DNA of 64,000 nucleotides from Phialocephala subalpina. Lineage: Eukaryota; Ascomycota; Leotiomycetes; Helotiales; Mollisiaceae. Positions 13,722 through 26,009 of this stretch are shown in pieces. Position 1 is the stretch's first letter. Each line of letters opens with the position of its first letter. The position numbers and the translations under genes are program-made. The DNA lies in contig FJOG01000014.1 in the NCBI GenBank assembly GCA_900073065.1, forward strand, positions 1,166,803 through 1,230,802. The letters are read 5' to 3'. Below the pieces are notes generated by a model that saw only the letters and a program-made list of their open reading frames with translations, was not told where the DNA came from and did not search any database.

Positions 13722-14747
13722 TCACGTCTCGACTTCCCCAGCTTCTCTTCTCCTTTCAATCACCCCAAACCGTCTCGCCACCTCCAAAAAGCCATCTTCC
13801 TCCTTCGTCACCCACATATCAACCCAATCCTTTGCATCCTCATACTGCTCACTCCCTGTCTTCCAATCCTCCTCCCGTTCCCTCTCAACATACACCGTTT
13901 TAAAGCCACAACCCCTAGCAGCCTTCAAGTCAGAAAGATGAGCAGCCACCATCGCAACCTGACCTGGTTCCAACCCCATTGCCGTAGCCGCTCCCTTGTA
14001 AACACTTGGATGAGGCTTGTATGCCTTGAAATCGGCTGATGACTGCAGTTTCCTGAATCCCAAGCTCCCGTGTTTGTCTAGGTCTTTGAGGAGTGATTGA
14101 TTGCCGTTTGAGAGGGTGGAGGTGAGGAATTTTGTTCCTAGTTTTTGGAGGCCTGCTGAAGAGTCTTTCCATGGGTCGAGGAAGTGCCATACTAGGCTAA
14201 GTTCTTGGATTTCGTCTTTGGTGTAGAGATCTTCTAAATTCCATTTAGAGATTAGAGAGATGAGGCATTCATGATGATGTGTGTCTATGTCTTTGAATTC
14301 ATCCCTTCCAGGATTGAAACTAGACACGTATTTCTTGTAGCTGTTTCTCCATTCTTGGGCGAATTGTGCCCAGTCGTCGTCATTGAGTTCTGAGAGTCGT
14401 TGTCGGACTTCTAGCGAGAGCTCAGCTGATCTTGAGGATGAGGAGGTCTTTGCTGCAGCACTCCTGATGAGTGTTGATACGACGGTTGAGCGCCAGTCTA
14501 CCTGCTTGAAGGTTAGTGAGCGGTGCAAGTGATGTGTAGAGGGATCTCATAAGCAGGTTGCTTCAACATGAACTCTTGGCTTGCCACCGAGACACAACAA
14601 TAGCCATTCGGATGATTCGGACAACAACGACTGAACCTCGTGAAACAAAAAATGCTGAAAAGAAAAGAAGTAACTCACAACTGTCCCAAAAACGTCAAAC
14701 GTCAAAGCCTGTGGTGGGTCCTTCACGATATCATACTTTTCAGACAT
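13722..14747 (-). CDS. HAD-superfamily, haloacid dehalogenase type II
   Basis: Predicted hydrolase of the L-2-haloacid dehalogenase (type II HAD) family, 282 residues. The physiological substrate in fungi is usually unknown. Exons are 14679-14747 and 13722-14501, joined across a 177-nt intron (GTGAGT...AAGCAG). HAD motif I is LTFDVFGTV at the N-terminus, with the nucleophile Asp18 followed by V-F-G-T. Splicing gives FGTVVDWRST, matching the family. Motif II is TSTLSNGN, the motif III lysine is in YKPHPSVY, and motif IV is VAAHLSDLKAARGCGFKT. The cap region contains DTHHHECL and WHFLDPW. The start at 14747 is the only ATG before motif I. The gene is divergent from the membrane-protein gene at 15077, leaving a 329-bp shared promoter. 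Confidence 0.9.
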
Positions 14748-15076
14748 CTTGCCTTCCTCAAGCCAATTACAACCTGAATCTCGACTCAGAAACTTTTCGA
14801 TTTCTCAACTTCAGGCTTATAAATGCTTTCTTAAACACAGAAATCGCGTCAACATCAACCCCTCTTACATCACGCTCCCACTCTTCCATCCGAGGTCTCT
14901 AGCAACACCCCTGAAAATCAATCCGCTAAAAAGCCAAGCTTTTCCCCAGACTGCGTCATCCCAAAACAAAACAATACAAAAGTCGGGCAGCATCCGTTAA
15001 CGAACACCACCCCAATGCCCACCGTCTCTACCCCTAAACAATTGATCATTTACCAATTGTCGGCAGATCTTCAAAT
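14748..15076. promoter_or_regulatory. Divergent promoter region between dehalogenase and membrane protein
   Basis: Short AT-rich intergenic region between two divergent start codons. It must contain both promoters. I see no specific factor site that I can defend. Confidence 0.4.
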
Positions 15077-17051
15077 ATGAAGCACGATGCCGAAAATCCG
15101 AAGCCAGCCCATTTCGTAGGGAAACATATTCGAGAGGGAATCGCCATCGCGAGTTATGGTCCGTTTGCGTTTCTGAATCCGACGGTGAGGAGGTATGCTT
15201 TTGATTTGAAGCCGAAGGGACAGGATCATGAGAGAGAGGAGAGTGAGGAGGAGGTGAAGAATGGGTCTGCGAATAGCAATGGAGAGTTGAATGGGGAGCA
15301 CAAGAAAGAGTTAGCTGTGAAAAAGAAGACGGCGGAGGAGATTCGGGCAGACGATGTGCAGAGATTATTCAGGACGAGAGACAATAGGAAAGGTACCTAA
15401 ACGTCCCACCTGCTGTCAACTCGCTTAGTGTAGAGAGCTAATGTTGATGTCCAGGTCGACACGCCCTCCTCGTCTCCCCCTCAGCAGACCAAAACGCCAA
15501 ATACCTCACACCCCCCTCAACCTCCACTCTCCGCGCGACTCTCCTTGGCATCCTACGAATGTTCACCAACTATCCCATCTACGACGTCTCATACCTCGTC
15601 GCCGTGATCTTCACCTGGGGCTCTGTAGTCTGGGTCATCAACTCGTTCTTCGTCTGGCTCCCTCTTCAAGTACCGTCTTCTGAATTCGATGGGGAGATTG
15701 CGAATGCGGGAGGTATAACGGCGTTTATCGGTGCGACGATTTTCGAGTTTGGGAGTGTGTTGTTGATGCTAGAGGCGGTGAATGAGGAGAGGGCGGAGTG
15801 TTTTGGGTGGGCGGTTGAGGAGGTTATGGAGGAAGGAGCAAAGCTTATAAGAGTGAAAACCGATGAAGAAGGGTGCAGACATCATCATCGGAATAAAAAG
15901 AATTTGGTTGGTAAGGGGAAGGCGCTTGCAGCTGGTAAGTTGGGGTCACGTTGGAGTGGAAGGAGAGATGCTGATGGACGTATAGAGAAGGAACATGAGC
16001 GTGAGCATGAATCGACTTCGAGGGATGCGAGGAACTGGACATGGTGCCCTACTTGGTATGAGTTGCGGACTCATTACTTTAAGGAGGTGGGATTCTTGGC
16101 TTGCTTGGCCCAGATGATTGGAGCTACTATTTTCGTAAGTCGGATTTCTGTCTCGCTAATTCTGTTTCCAAAAGTCACCCGTGGTGGGCTGGACGTTCGC
16201 AGACAGTTCTGTGGAATTCTCTTGTTCAACACCCGCTCAATTGGAATGCACCTCCCGATGAGGCACATGTTGTATGATCAGATACAGAAAAGAAATGTCT
16301 CCTTTCTAAGACGACGTATGAAGTTCTGGTCATTTGCAGATGAGGATCAGGACAGCAGTACATGCCGTGTACTCAGAGTCCAAATTGATCCCATGTTTGT
16401 ATAACTTCTCAATGAAGACACTCTCGCTCTGGGAGCCAAACACAGACATTTCCTCGAGTAAAAAACTGAAACCTCTGATCAATCGAGACCACCTTCCATC
16501 TGCAAGGCGTACCATACTTCCTCACCAGGAACTTTCCCTTGTTACTCTTCCAGTCTCCAGATCTCGCGTTTCCTCAATCTCATCACCTCTCTGCCATACC
16601 TCTCCCAGCAATTCATAACACTAACAAAACCCCACAGTGGATATCAGGCTTCACAGCCCTCCCACCAATCTACTCCCGCCTCACCAGCACCGCGGCTCAA
16701 AACGGCGCCTACTGGCTTCCCCAAGTCATAGGCGGAACAGGATTCATCGTATCCGGAACACTGTTCATGCTTGAAACGCAACAGAAATGGTATTTGCCTG
16801 CGTGGAAAGTGCTTGGTTGGCATATTGGAGCTTGGAACCTGGTTGGCGGAATCGGATTCACGCTCTGCGGCGCCCTCGGCTTCGCAGCCGCCAACTCTGG
16901 TGCCGTCTATCAAGGCTCACTCGCTACCTTCTGGGGCAGTTGGTGTTTCTTGGTCGGGAGCGCGATTCAGTGGTATGAGAGTCTAGACAAGCATCCTGTG
17001 GATGTAGAGGAAGGTGGTGGGAGGGTTGGGGATACGAAGCCTGTTGCTTGA
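15077..17051 (+). CDS. Predicted six-pass integral membrane protein, function unknown
   Basis: Four exons are predicted: 15077-15392, 15455-15934, 15986-16134 and 16638-17051, giving 452 residues. Hydrophobicity suggests six membrane segments: PIYDVSYLVAVIFTWGSVVW, GGITAFIGATIFEFGSVLL, GFLACLAQMIGATIFWISG, LPQVIGGTGFIVSGTLFML, HIGAWNLVGGIGFTLCGAL and LATFWGSWCFLVGSAIQW. The second, fourth and sixth share a G/A-x-x-F-x-x-G-S/T pattern ending near Glu, suggesting three related two-helix units, possibly YrhK-like. Intron 1 (62 nt) and the 503-nt intron 3 (GTAAGT...CCACAG) are needed to keep the frame. Intron 2 (15935-15985, 51 nt, GTAAGT...TATAG) is a stop-free multiple of three, so it could be retained without breaking the frame. 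Similar uncharacterised 'integral membrane proteins' are common in ascomycetes, but I know no function. The 503-nt intron is unusually long for this window and may hide a small exon. Confidence 0.75.
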
Positions 17052-17190
17052 TCTCTTACTTCTCGCTGGGGAGGGAGTTTTGTATGATTGGAAAGGAAAA
17101 TACCCGGAAAATGAGCATGGTGCATTCGGATTTAGCGTTGAAAAGTGAGCATACATTGATCTAGCGGGTAATCATTCGTATTTGCATTTA

Positions 17191-17318
17191 GTAAACACGA
17201 AGCATAGAAAACGGGTCGAAATAATCAATGATACCTTTGACTGGGCATGAGGATGTAAACACGAAGCATAGAAAACGGGTCGAAATAATCAATGATACCT
17301 TTGACTGGGCATGAGGAT
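17191..17318. repeat. Perfect 64-bp tandem duplication
   Basis: Two identical adjacent copies, 17191-17254 and 17255-17318, each beginning GTAAACACGAAGC and ending GGGCATGAGGAT. They lie about 140 bp past the stop codon of the membrane-protein gene, so they may be in its 3' UTR or just beyond. The lack of any difference between copies points to a recent duplication or an assembly artefact. Confidence 0.95.
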
Positions 17319-17943
17319 GCAAAGCCATCAAAGTCAATGACAACCTCTAGTATCTCTTATGAAAGCTTTGCAATCGAAGACAAAGAGTATATTAATTCCT
17401 TCTATATGGTTGCATAGCAACATAGGTATTGAGTCAGGCGAACTATGATCAACGAACTATTTTACTAACACATGCTTCCCACAAATTCCATCCAAGCAAA
17501 AGCATAACATTAAAACACAACAACCCGTCCACAGAACATCGTCCCCTTCTCCAATACCCAAACATAGAGAATCAAAGCAGAGAAACAAAAGCACGCCCCT
17601 AATGCAACGGTCAGTCGTAGCGCGGACTTCGCGAGCCAAGGTACACCTTGCAAAGAGCCGCTATTCTCAAGTTCTCAACTGGTGTATGATCCGATACCTA
17701 GCAACAGGTATACGCAGAGTCGAATACAGCAGGGCTTGGAGTTCGTGAGCATGGGTAGGGGGCATGCGTAGGATACGAAGACTACGCGTTATCAAAGAAA
17801 CACCAGCCAAAAGACGGACATCCCATCACATCCATAGCCAAGCTTGTTCTGCAGTCCTCAAAGTATTCACTTGACTTCATACACAGCAAGTATTTTGGCA
17901 GCACTGGGTGCTCCAGCAAACTTCCGATGCGAGGTTTTCACAG

Positions 17944-18335
17944 TATATATTTCATCGCCCCCAAGGCCAAGTCCGTCGCACACATCATGAAGAATACCTT
18001 AATCCTGCCGCAGAGAAGGACCGAGAAGGTAGCGATGCCGTTCACAGACTGCGTCTTGTCGGTCAAGTAATCCTAAGCAGCAAGTAAAGTTGTCTTCGTC
18101 CTCTAACCCTCAATTTACCCCAAAGCATACCTCGTCTGAATCTCAGAGATCACTGTACAGTTGACAGTCAAATATTCCTTGACAACAGTGACATCCAACG
18201 ATGATCAGCCATTCCACATTGTTCCGCTGCCCCTGCTTTCTAATGCATCGTCACACAACTTTTTGTGCTGGTAGTAGCACTTGGAACAAGATCCCTTCTT
18301 GGAATTGCAGTTGGTGGGCACGGAACTGTTATTTA
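17944..18335 (-). pseudogene. Possible broken small Cys-rich protein
   Basis: Minus-strand frames look like protein but do not join cleanly. The piece CNSKKGSCSKCYYQHKKLCD, with five Cys in 20 residues, runs down to a TGA at 18205-18207. The same frame then continues as VKEYLTVNCTVISEIQTR to a good donor (GTATGC). After a plausible acceptor (CTGCTTAG), the protein-like frame DYLTDKTQSVNGIATFSVLL is in the wrong phase by one base. One stop plus one frame mismatch suggest a relic of a small, perhaps secreted, Cys-rich protein. No signal peptide was found. Different exon choices, or no gene at all, remain possible. Confidence 0.25.
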
Positions 18336-21300
18336 TATACCACTCCCTTCGTTGACAAAACTGGACAGCACGGGAATCGTGCTCGCATGAAGAATGGGCC
18401 CAACGACAAAACGCCAGTGTATCTAATTACAATTAGTCGATTGGGATAGCTATTCCCCAGATACTTAGCGCGAATACTTCAGCAGAGTAGAGACAGTATC
18501 ATGCGTACTCCTCTGGCGTAAAATAAAAGATAAGGTGAATGTGGAGCCACTGAGCAACAGCTTTCTCGCTTAGCTCTGGGGAAATATCACACCCTCACTT
18601 TCGTCGCAACTCTTGTGTTACGAATGTTGGTACCAAGACGCAATGAGATTCATTACATCAATTCCCTCAAGATTTATCTTTTCTGTCTGCTCCTGGGTGG
18701 ATACAGAACTGGGCGATGGTAAGATGAGTATGAAGTAGTGAATGTGCAGGTAGTCGTCCAAGATGATGGAGAAAAAGGTTGAGCTGGAGAGTAGAGGAGA
18801 ACCAATCTCAGACTTCTATTTTGAGCCATGCTGGTAGCTTGGCAAGCACAGCCTTTCCTCCTGACGTTGAGAGAGTAACGGAGCATGTCGTAAACTGGAA
18901 GCTATCCGACTAAGAAAATTCCTACCTGACATGGAAGCAAAGCAGACAGAAACTCTTGCTACAAAACATATGATCACATGAAAGATCAACCACAGCAAGA
19001 ATTCATAGTTCCATAAACACCTCAGCGACATCGCAAATCCACGATCATCTTGCTGTTTGAATCACCATCCATGTGATGACCCGTCGGACTCAACGACGGA
19101 GGTCACCTGAGAAGTCGCCTCAGCAGTCCGAAGCAGAAGATAAGCGCGATTCTGATCCTCACGCTGCTATAGCAGACAAGAATCGTTGTACAGCATCGGC
19201 CGTTGAACCCCTTCAGGCCACGGTAGATGAGCTGAGCACGTGGATGAGAGTACAGAAGTTAAAACAGCGAAAGTCCTTAGAGAGAACGGCTCGTTGCTGT
19301 AAAGGAGGCCTGGAGGTATACAGCCTCGGTCATGGCGTCCTTTTGGAGCATGATTGTCACGAGCAGCACGTGGAAAGGGAGCACGAAATCGGTTGCTGTG
19401 CCTTAGGTGGAAGAGGAGTACAAGCTCGGTAGGCACTGCTGCTGTGTTTGTGATACTTCTAGAGAATGTCTTGAAAGTTTGAAGATAAGCAGCAATCGGC
19501 CTTGGGTGCTGTTTCACTGACTGGCTCATGGAGAGCAAGTCGGCCCAAAGTTTGAATTGCCCGACGAGTGCCTGAAACGAAGCATGATGTGACGGAAGAG
19601 AATGGAAGGCTGTAAGCAGGATCGTCTAAAATACAAATAAACGATTGAGAAAAGTCAAGGCAAGAGAAGACGTGAGAACGAGCTGTAGTTTCGCAAAGGG
19701 ACAACTGCCCCTGCGTCTCTCTTGCTACTGCTCTTGAGATGGCAACGTGGTTACTTAAGAGTCCAGCTTACTCAAATAATACGAACTTAAACCAAGAGAG
19801 GTAGCACCTGCCGATAGCTGACTTGGCACCAAGAGTACTAGATATGCGTTCATCAAATGGTTTCACTCCGATGCTAAGCATGCAAGCATTGTAGGAAAGT
19901 CTTGACGAAGGAGAGTAACGCTGAGAACCACGGCTCGACGGTATACTGAAGTACAGCTTCGGTCCGAACCTCTTCATGATATCAAGAGCGCAAGTCATAC
20001 TTTGACTGACATCACATGAAGTCACTGGCCGCGAACCATGGCTACCAACCTAATCAACACTACTGCGAATTTTTGGAAGAAGGCAAGTGAAGTATGATAG
20101 GGGCAATGACTTCTATAAAAAATATTTAATTTGGAAGAATCACATGCAAACTCTATCATCTGTGCATTCGATCATGAAGCATCGCTACCGCTGGATCCTT
20201 GGGTTCAGGTCGACCGTCGTCGTCAGCTCTTTGCAAAGAATGTAAAGACTAAGTGATAATGATTGGAGACTGGCTCGAGATCGAATGTCTCTTTCCGGGG
20301 TACGTCAACTTTGAAAGGAGGGAACAGAGCGGCTACTGGTAGAATATCTGCATACTTGCATCAAGTCAAGATCTGCTGCAGGTTTCCAGCAGCCTCTTCA
20401 CCGTTCTTGCACAGCACTCGGGAGCGAGCCCGTTTTGATAATGTCCTTCCAGATCAGTCACTTGATTTGAGACCAGGAGCACCACTTCAGCATAATCTGC
20501 GGTGTCACTACAGGTTTTCATCTTGTTATGGAAGAATAGGAGAGTACAAGAACGCCAAACACCAAAAAGGACGAGCGCAACGAAAGTAACACAAATCCTA
20601 TATGGCCGAGGCGTGCAGAATCCGAGGTACAATCTTCCCAAGTGTACAGTACCGAGTAACATGCCGACAACCGCGTAAATACCTCGATCCAAAGCAAGGA
20701 CTACAAATTGTACACGTCACGTACCTAAATAGTTTCAGCCTCCTGCAAGCTCCCATCAATCTGATACTCGAGCAGAGCTATCACAAGATGCTTCTAGACT
20801 CCTCCTTGCATCCACGGCACTGGAGTCTCCTCATGCAAGATGGCTAAACACCCTCGGCACCCCGCATATAGTCATCATTCGGGCCGTCCCTCTCCAAATA
20901 GGCTGTCCTCGGTCACCTCAACCGAACCCGCCCCCTTTCTTAACCGATTCATCCTCTCGCCAAGAGAAAATGAACCACACCCAGAGGCTCGACGTCACAG
21001 AATACAAGTCCTCAAACACATCTCGATCTCGATCCTGTCCTCGGTCATCAGTCGGCCAGCTGGCGGCCAGCAAATGGCATTGCCCATCACACGTGCATGC
21101 CCGTTGACTCTGCATCAACTCCTCCCTCCTCCAAAGCCCCTTGTGTCACCGAGGCTGAATCAGTTGCGTATGTGGTGTTTCACTCCTCCGGACCGCGCTC
21201 CCCCGTGCTGGACACTGGTACTCACGCATCCATCATCATGTCGAAAATCGGCATATTCCCACCTCACTGCATCCCATCAGATCCTTCGCATCTCAACGGC

Positions 21301-24300
21301 CGCCGCACAGCATCATCATCACGTGAATAATTCAGGCTGCAGGCCGCCAAAAGTCGACCGACCTTACGCTGACCCCCTGTCCTGTTTTCTCTGCAGATGC
21401 AGCAACATGCAGACTCGCCTCCCCCGCGAGCGGCCAATTGAAGCCGGTCGCCTGAGAAGCTGCTTGGATATGACGCCGCTTTGAAGGCAGCGAGAGACTA
21501 GGAGAACGCTGGACTTGCATGAGTTCGATGCAAGTGAGAGCCGGGCGCCTAGACAGAGGTACGGACCTGACAAAGAAGTTACGAGTTGGGACGAAGTATT
21601 TGCCGAACTATCCACTGAGGAGAGGAGGAGAAAGCGGGCTTTTGCTTTTGGAATCTAGAAGATGGGGATTTTAGAGATTCTGAAAGCATGATGGGTTCTT
21701 TTTTTCGATGAGAACTTTGGGGGCTAGATTTGAAATCTGATTTGAGTTTATGATCTGTTCCTGGAAAAGGCAAATTTAGGAAAGAATGATTGGTGAAGAG
21801 TTTCTGTGTGGGACAGAAATTATTTGAGGCTTGAGCACATAAGGCATCGAGGCCAACGTCGACCACCACCCTAATGTTGAGCTCTCCATGTCATGCTCCA
21901 GACCTCATCGATCATCGACATGCACCATCATCTTCATCGAGACTTTGCTCGCCTCATCTGCATCAATGTCCCTATCAGTATCAAAGATCCAGACTTGTCT
22001 AAAAGTCGATAATAGCCTCATCAATCACGTTGACAACTGCACCTCGTTTCACCCTTTTCCAACCAGTCGTTCCCAGAGACTCGGATCTCCATTCAACATC
22101 ATGTGAAGAATAAGCGCGTGCAACCTCATTCGCCTCATGATATATAGCTGGCATCTCCATTCGATTTCCTATACATGCTGACGCATATCCGACCTCATTT
22201 CTTCAGATTCTGGCTCATTATGCTTGAGCGATGTCCTTCCCGTAACTCCGAGACATATGGTTCGCTGGTTCGTGTCACGAAGTACATAACCTCAAGGACA
22301 TCGACGTCGATATTGAACATCCCCAGCAAATTGAATCCGAAGACGTACGCTTCTTTACGGAACAGCACAGGATATCACATCTTGATTCCCATGGATCCCC
22401 CTTAACCTTTATCATTCGGCTTCCCGTCCCTATATGCCCGCTGTCATCGGGCTGGCAGCGGCACGCAGCGAGCCGTGCCAGCCTTCAGCACGGAAGGCAG
22501 AGATGTTGAGAATCCAGTGGGAACATGAGATCTTTCAATACGTTCTGAAATACGGCCTCATCACCAAGCCTCAAGCCTATTTTCACCGGGCACGGCCATC
22601 CCATCCAGAAAGAGTTATTGAACGCTCTTCAGGACGAAATGAGACATCAGGACCGAACCGTCGGATTGTGGTGCACGCCTCCGTCCTTCCTTGCATGCCA
22701 CCGAAGTCCATCAACATCTCACCGGTACAGAAAGACTGGACATGGAAAGGATCTTCTCTGTGCTATCGGTCAAGGGACAGATGGTATGAATGTTTCATGC
22801 TACGTATTGGTAGTAGTGTGAAAGAAGAAACCCCATTCCGCCAGTTCCCCCACTCCAACCCCACCACCAAGAGAAAGGTGAAGTCAGCAAGATCCAAGAC
22901 TTGTTATCAGCATTGTCCAGATACAGGTACAAGATACCAGAATCCCATACAATCTATCACAAATGGCAACCTCACCTCATGCCTGTCTTCACCGTTGAGG
23001 CGGTATCAGAAACGGGACATGTAAAGTGCCTCCCACGTGGTGCTTGAAGAGGCAGGTCAATTGTCCCAAATGATTCGACCCCTCCACACTTATGTACATC
23101 TGGGTAAATCCGAGTCTCACTTCCTTCAACGTACTTTCAAGATTTAATCCTCCTAGATCATCTGAGTCTGAGTTTAAGCTTGATGTCCGAAGTTTGACCT
23201 GCACTTGACGATGCATATACCTGTTCATGCTAAACCTAAAACCAAGTCTTGAAGAACTCTGTTATCAGGCACATACCGTATCAGAACATGATATCAGATT
23301 AGACTTCACGTTGTCAGTCCCGAGGTAACGAAGACGTAACTTAAACGCAACCTCACATCACCCTCCCAAGCCACTGAAGATAAACTACCCCGCTAGATTA
23401 ATTATCAGCCCAGCCTCCGCGCTTGCTCGCCTGCTCGCCTCCCTGCCTCCCTCAACCACCTCGCCTGTTCCCTCCAGTCTCCAAGCTTACCCTAACACTA
23501 AATGCTGTACCTCAGCAATAGCTCAGAGCTAGGAGGTAGAGTACCGTGCCGTCCGCTATCCCTAAACCCAAAAAGAGACGCGTCCAAAAACCCCTCTTGA
23601 TGCTATCAATCAGCACTAAGGAGATTAAGAATCTATGAGCCCCTTCCACAACAACAATGGCCGTGCCTCCGAACATTATACTTTTTCCTAAGAACACACT
23701 AATGGAAGAGACGTGATCTGACGTGACTTGACGTGATATAATATAACTTGATACATGAAAAGGAAAACAAGGAAAAGTCTACGACACCAAACAGTTCTGA
23801 ATGAATGAATCAAAACAACTTCCCTCGATAACCCTCTTTCCCCTGGTGATCAAGATCACCAAGCACACCAAGCAAATCCCAAATGCAACATTAAATCCCA
23901 ATCGAACCCCAAAACAGCTTCTAGAAACACTTTCTCCTCGGAAACGGCCCTATCAAGTTATCAACGCCCCACCAACCCCAATTTCCAACCATACAGTACT
24001 TATCTACCTCAATCTCAAAATGTAACCTCACGTCCCTCCTTCGGTCTCGGGAGCCCCAGGTCAGGAAGGTCCCAATTCCAGAACCCTCGAAAATTCCCCA
24101 CAATTCCCCACTCCCACTCCCCTGCTTCCTCCTCCTCCTCTTCCCCTATTCAATTCGCTCGCTACTCGCATATGTATCTCAATCCCACAAACATAGAGGG
24201 GTATCAACGGGCCTAGAAGACTTGAAGGATTCAGGAATTGGGAAAGAAAAATAAAGCGGGTGCCTGACGGCCACTGCAGGCCAAGGCACCTCCGTACGGC

Positions 24301-24610
24301 GCAAAACGATCAAAGAGAATCATTACCGCTGCGGATGTGACCTGACAAGTGATAGGAACAGTGGGGTACAACACACACGTACCTCTCCTGCAGGAATCAA
24401 TTTTGAATTTTTTTGTTTTGTGGGAGATAATTTTTTCGGGGATTGGGAATGTGCGGTATTTGCAAGAGTGGGATGAAGTTGGACCTCACATTAAAAGATG
24501 ATATGCGGTTGGTGAGTGGTATGGAGAGGATGTGGTGAAATGATTCTCATTCCTAGGATATTCGGTCTTACAGACAGACAACTGATCCTCTGACTCTCTT
24601 CGGTCTTTCA

Positions 24611-24640
24611 CTGACTGACTGACTGACTGACTGACTGACT
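24611..24640. repeat. (CTGA)n microsatellite
   Basis: About seven and a half uninterrupted copies of the tetranucleotide CTGA, in the region downstream of ras2. Confidence 0.9.
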
Positions 24641-25232
24641 ACCCTTCTCCTGCTCTTCTTCTGTTCCCTTTCCTCCAAATTTTCAGTGCCATGCATGCCC
24701 AAGCTACCCATTCATCCATCCCGTCCAATCCATTTCATCCAGCATCTAGCATCCAGTCATACCAATTGCCCTTTCCGCTACCAAATATGTCCTTTCAAAA
24801 TGGCTGTAGAAAAAGTGTGTAGAGAGCTCGCAACGAAGAGATGCGTTCGAATCCAGTAGAAAAAATATATGATATGCGCCAAAGACACCCTTATCCCGCT
24901 CGACGACAGATGAAGACATCAATCACGTCCAATTGCTCCTCTCGTGCCCGTTGTGTAATGGGTGTGTTTAGAAACGCTCGAGATATGAACACCTTTCTTT
25001 CGATGTGCAAGTTGCCGTCGGTTCATGAATACGCCATATGCCACTCTTTTGATAAACCCGATTTCGCCGAGTCAAATTGAAATGAGAACAAAATCGCTGG
25101 AGAGAAGAAGAGTCTCGTGTCGAGAGAAGAGAAGTGGTGGCAGACGCCTCGAGTCTCTGCCAGTGAAGATCGTAAACGTCGTGCATGATCGGAAGTCCAA
25201 CGAGGCTGGGTATAGCTCGGATGAAAGCCCTC

Positions 25233-26009
25233 TCATAATATGGTGCATTTCCTATCCCTCTTCGGCCTCTTGTCGCGGTATATTCGGCCCTCGTCGCGAA
25301 TCATTCCTCCTTCTCCGGTTCCCATTCGTGACCCTTTTAAGCCTTGCTGTGCTCTGATAGAGACAGCCACTCGTTGGCGGCGCAATTGCCTTACTACGTC
25401 GTAAAATGCCTTTTCAACATTGATGCAGTTCTTTGCTGATGCCTCGACAAACTCGCACCCTAATTCTCGTGCCAAAGCATGGCCTTCTTGTGTCGAGACT
25501 TCTCTCTCTGTGACCCGGTCACTCTTGTTTCCAACAAGCATTATAGGTACCGGCGCTGAGGGGGCTGCCGAAGATATTGGCGAGCCTGGATATGAGGGCG
25601 ACGATGCTGAAGACTCCTTGACTCGCTGAATCTGATTGTGAAACCGTTGAATTCGTGTAAAGGACGACCTCGAAGATATGCTGTATACCAGGACGAACCC
25701 CTCCCCATCGCGGATCCATTGGTCTCGTAGTGCTGTATATTCTTCCTGTCCAGCAGTATCGAGGACTTCCAGCATACACGACTGCCCATCTATCACCACC
25801 TGTTTCCTGTAGGAGTCTTCGATCGTGGGATCGTACTATGGAAAAAGTAAGTACAAGCTCAAACACTCAACAGAATGACCGAGGTGCAGATAGAATGAGC
25901 TTACAGTCTCAACGAAGTGTTGCAGCGTTAATTGTATAGTCAAGGCCGTCTTCCCTACTCCTCCGTCTCCCAGCACCACCAGCTTATACAGCACCATCTT
26001 GCCCGCCAT
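25233..26009 (-). CDS. ras2: Ras-family small GTPase, Ras2/RasB type
   Basis: Membrane-anchored GTPase controlling hyphal growth and morphogenesis in filamentous fungi. Two exons are predicted, 25905-26009 and 25233-25835, with a 69-nt intron (GTAAGC...CCATAG), giving 235 residues. The start [17 protein letters not shown] is typical of the second fungal Ras rather than RasA/Ras1. The P-loop is GDGGVGKT, the effector region [12 protein letters not shown] and switch [14 protein letters not shown] and EASAK complete the guanine-binding set. Between G3 and G4 there is a Ser/Pro/Ala-rich insert of about 20 residues ([10 protein letters not shown]...SAPVP), characteristic of this Ras2 subgroup. The protein ends in a basic hypervariable region and CTIL. 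A CaaX box ending in Leu favours geranylgeranylation over farnesylation (general rule; not tested here). The intron falls inside the effector region, between ET and YDP. Confidence 0.95.

Larger units (their letters stand above)
17319..25232. other. Gene-poor 8 kb region
   Basis: Apart from the broken Cys-rich small protein at 17944-18335 and a CTGA microsatellite, I see no supported gene. The longest open frames (plus 20840-21484, 214 codons; plus 22434-23024, 196 codons) have no domain, signal peptide or splice structure. Their composition is like random sequence. 23400-24400 is pyrimidine-rich in parts. The segment from about 24640 to 25232 lies downstream of the ras2 stop. Confidence 0.4.

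Noticed and set aside
20840..21484. 214-codon open frame, plus strand
   Set aside because: Random-like Pro/Ser/His/Arg composition, no domain, no signal peptide, and no splice partner.
22434..23024. 196-codon open frame, plus strand
   Set aside because: No domain or conservation that I can recognise; overlapping frames are equally long in places.
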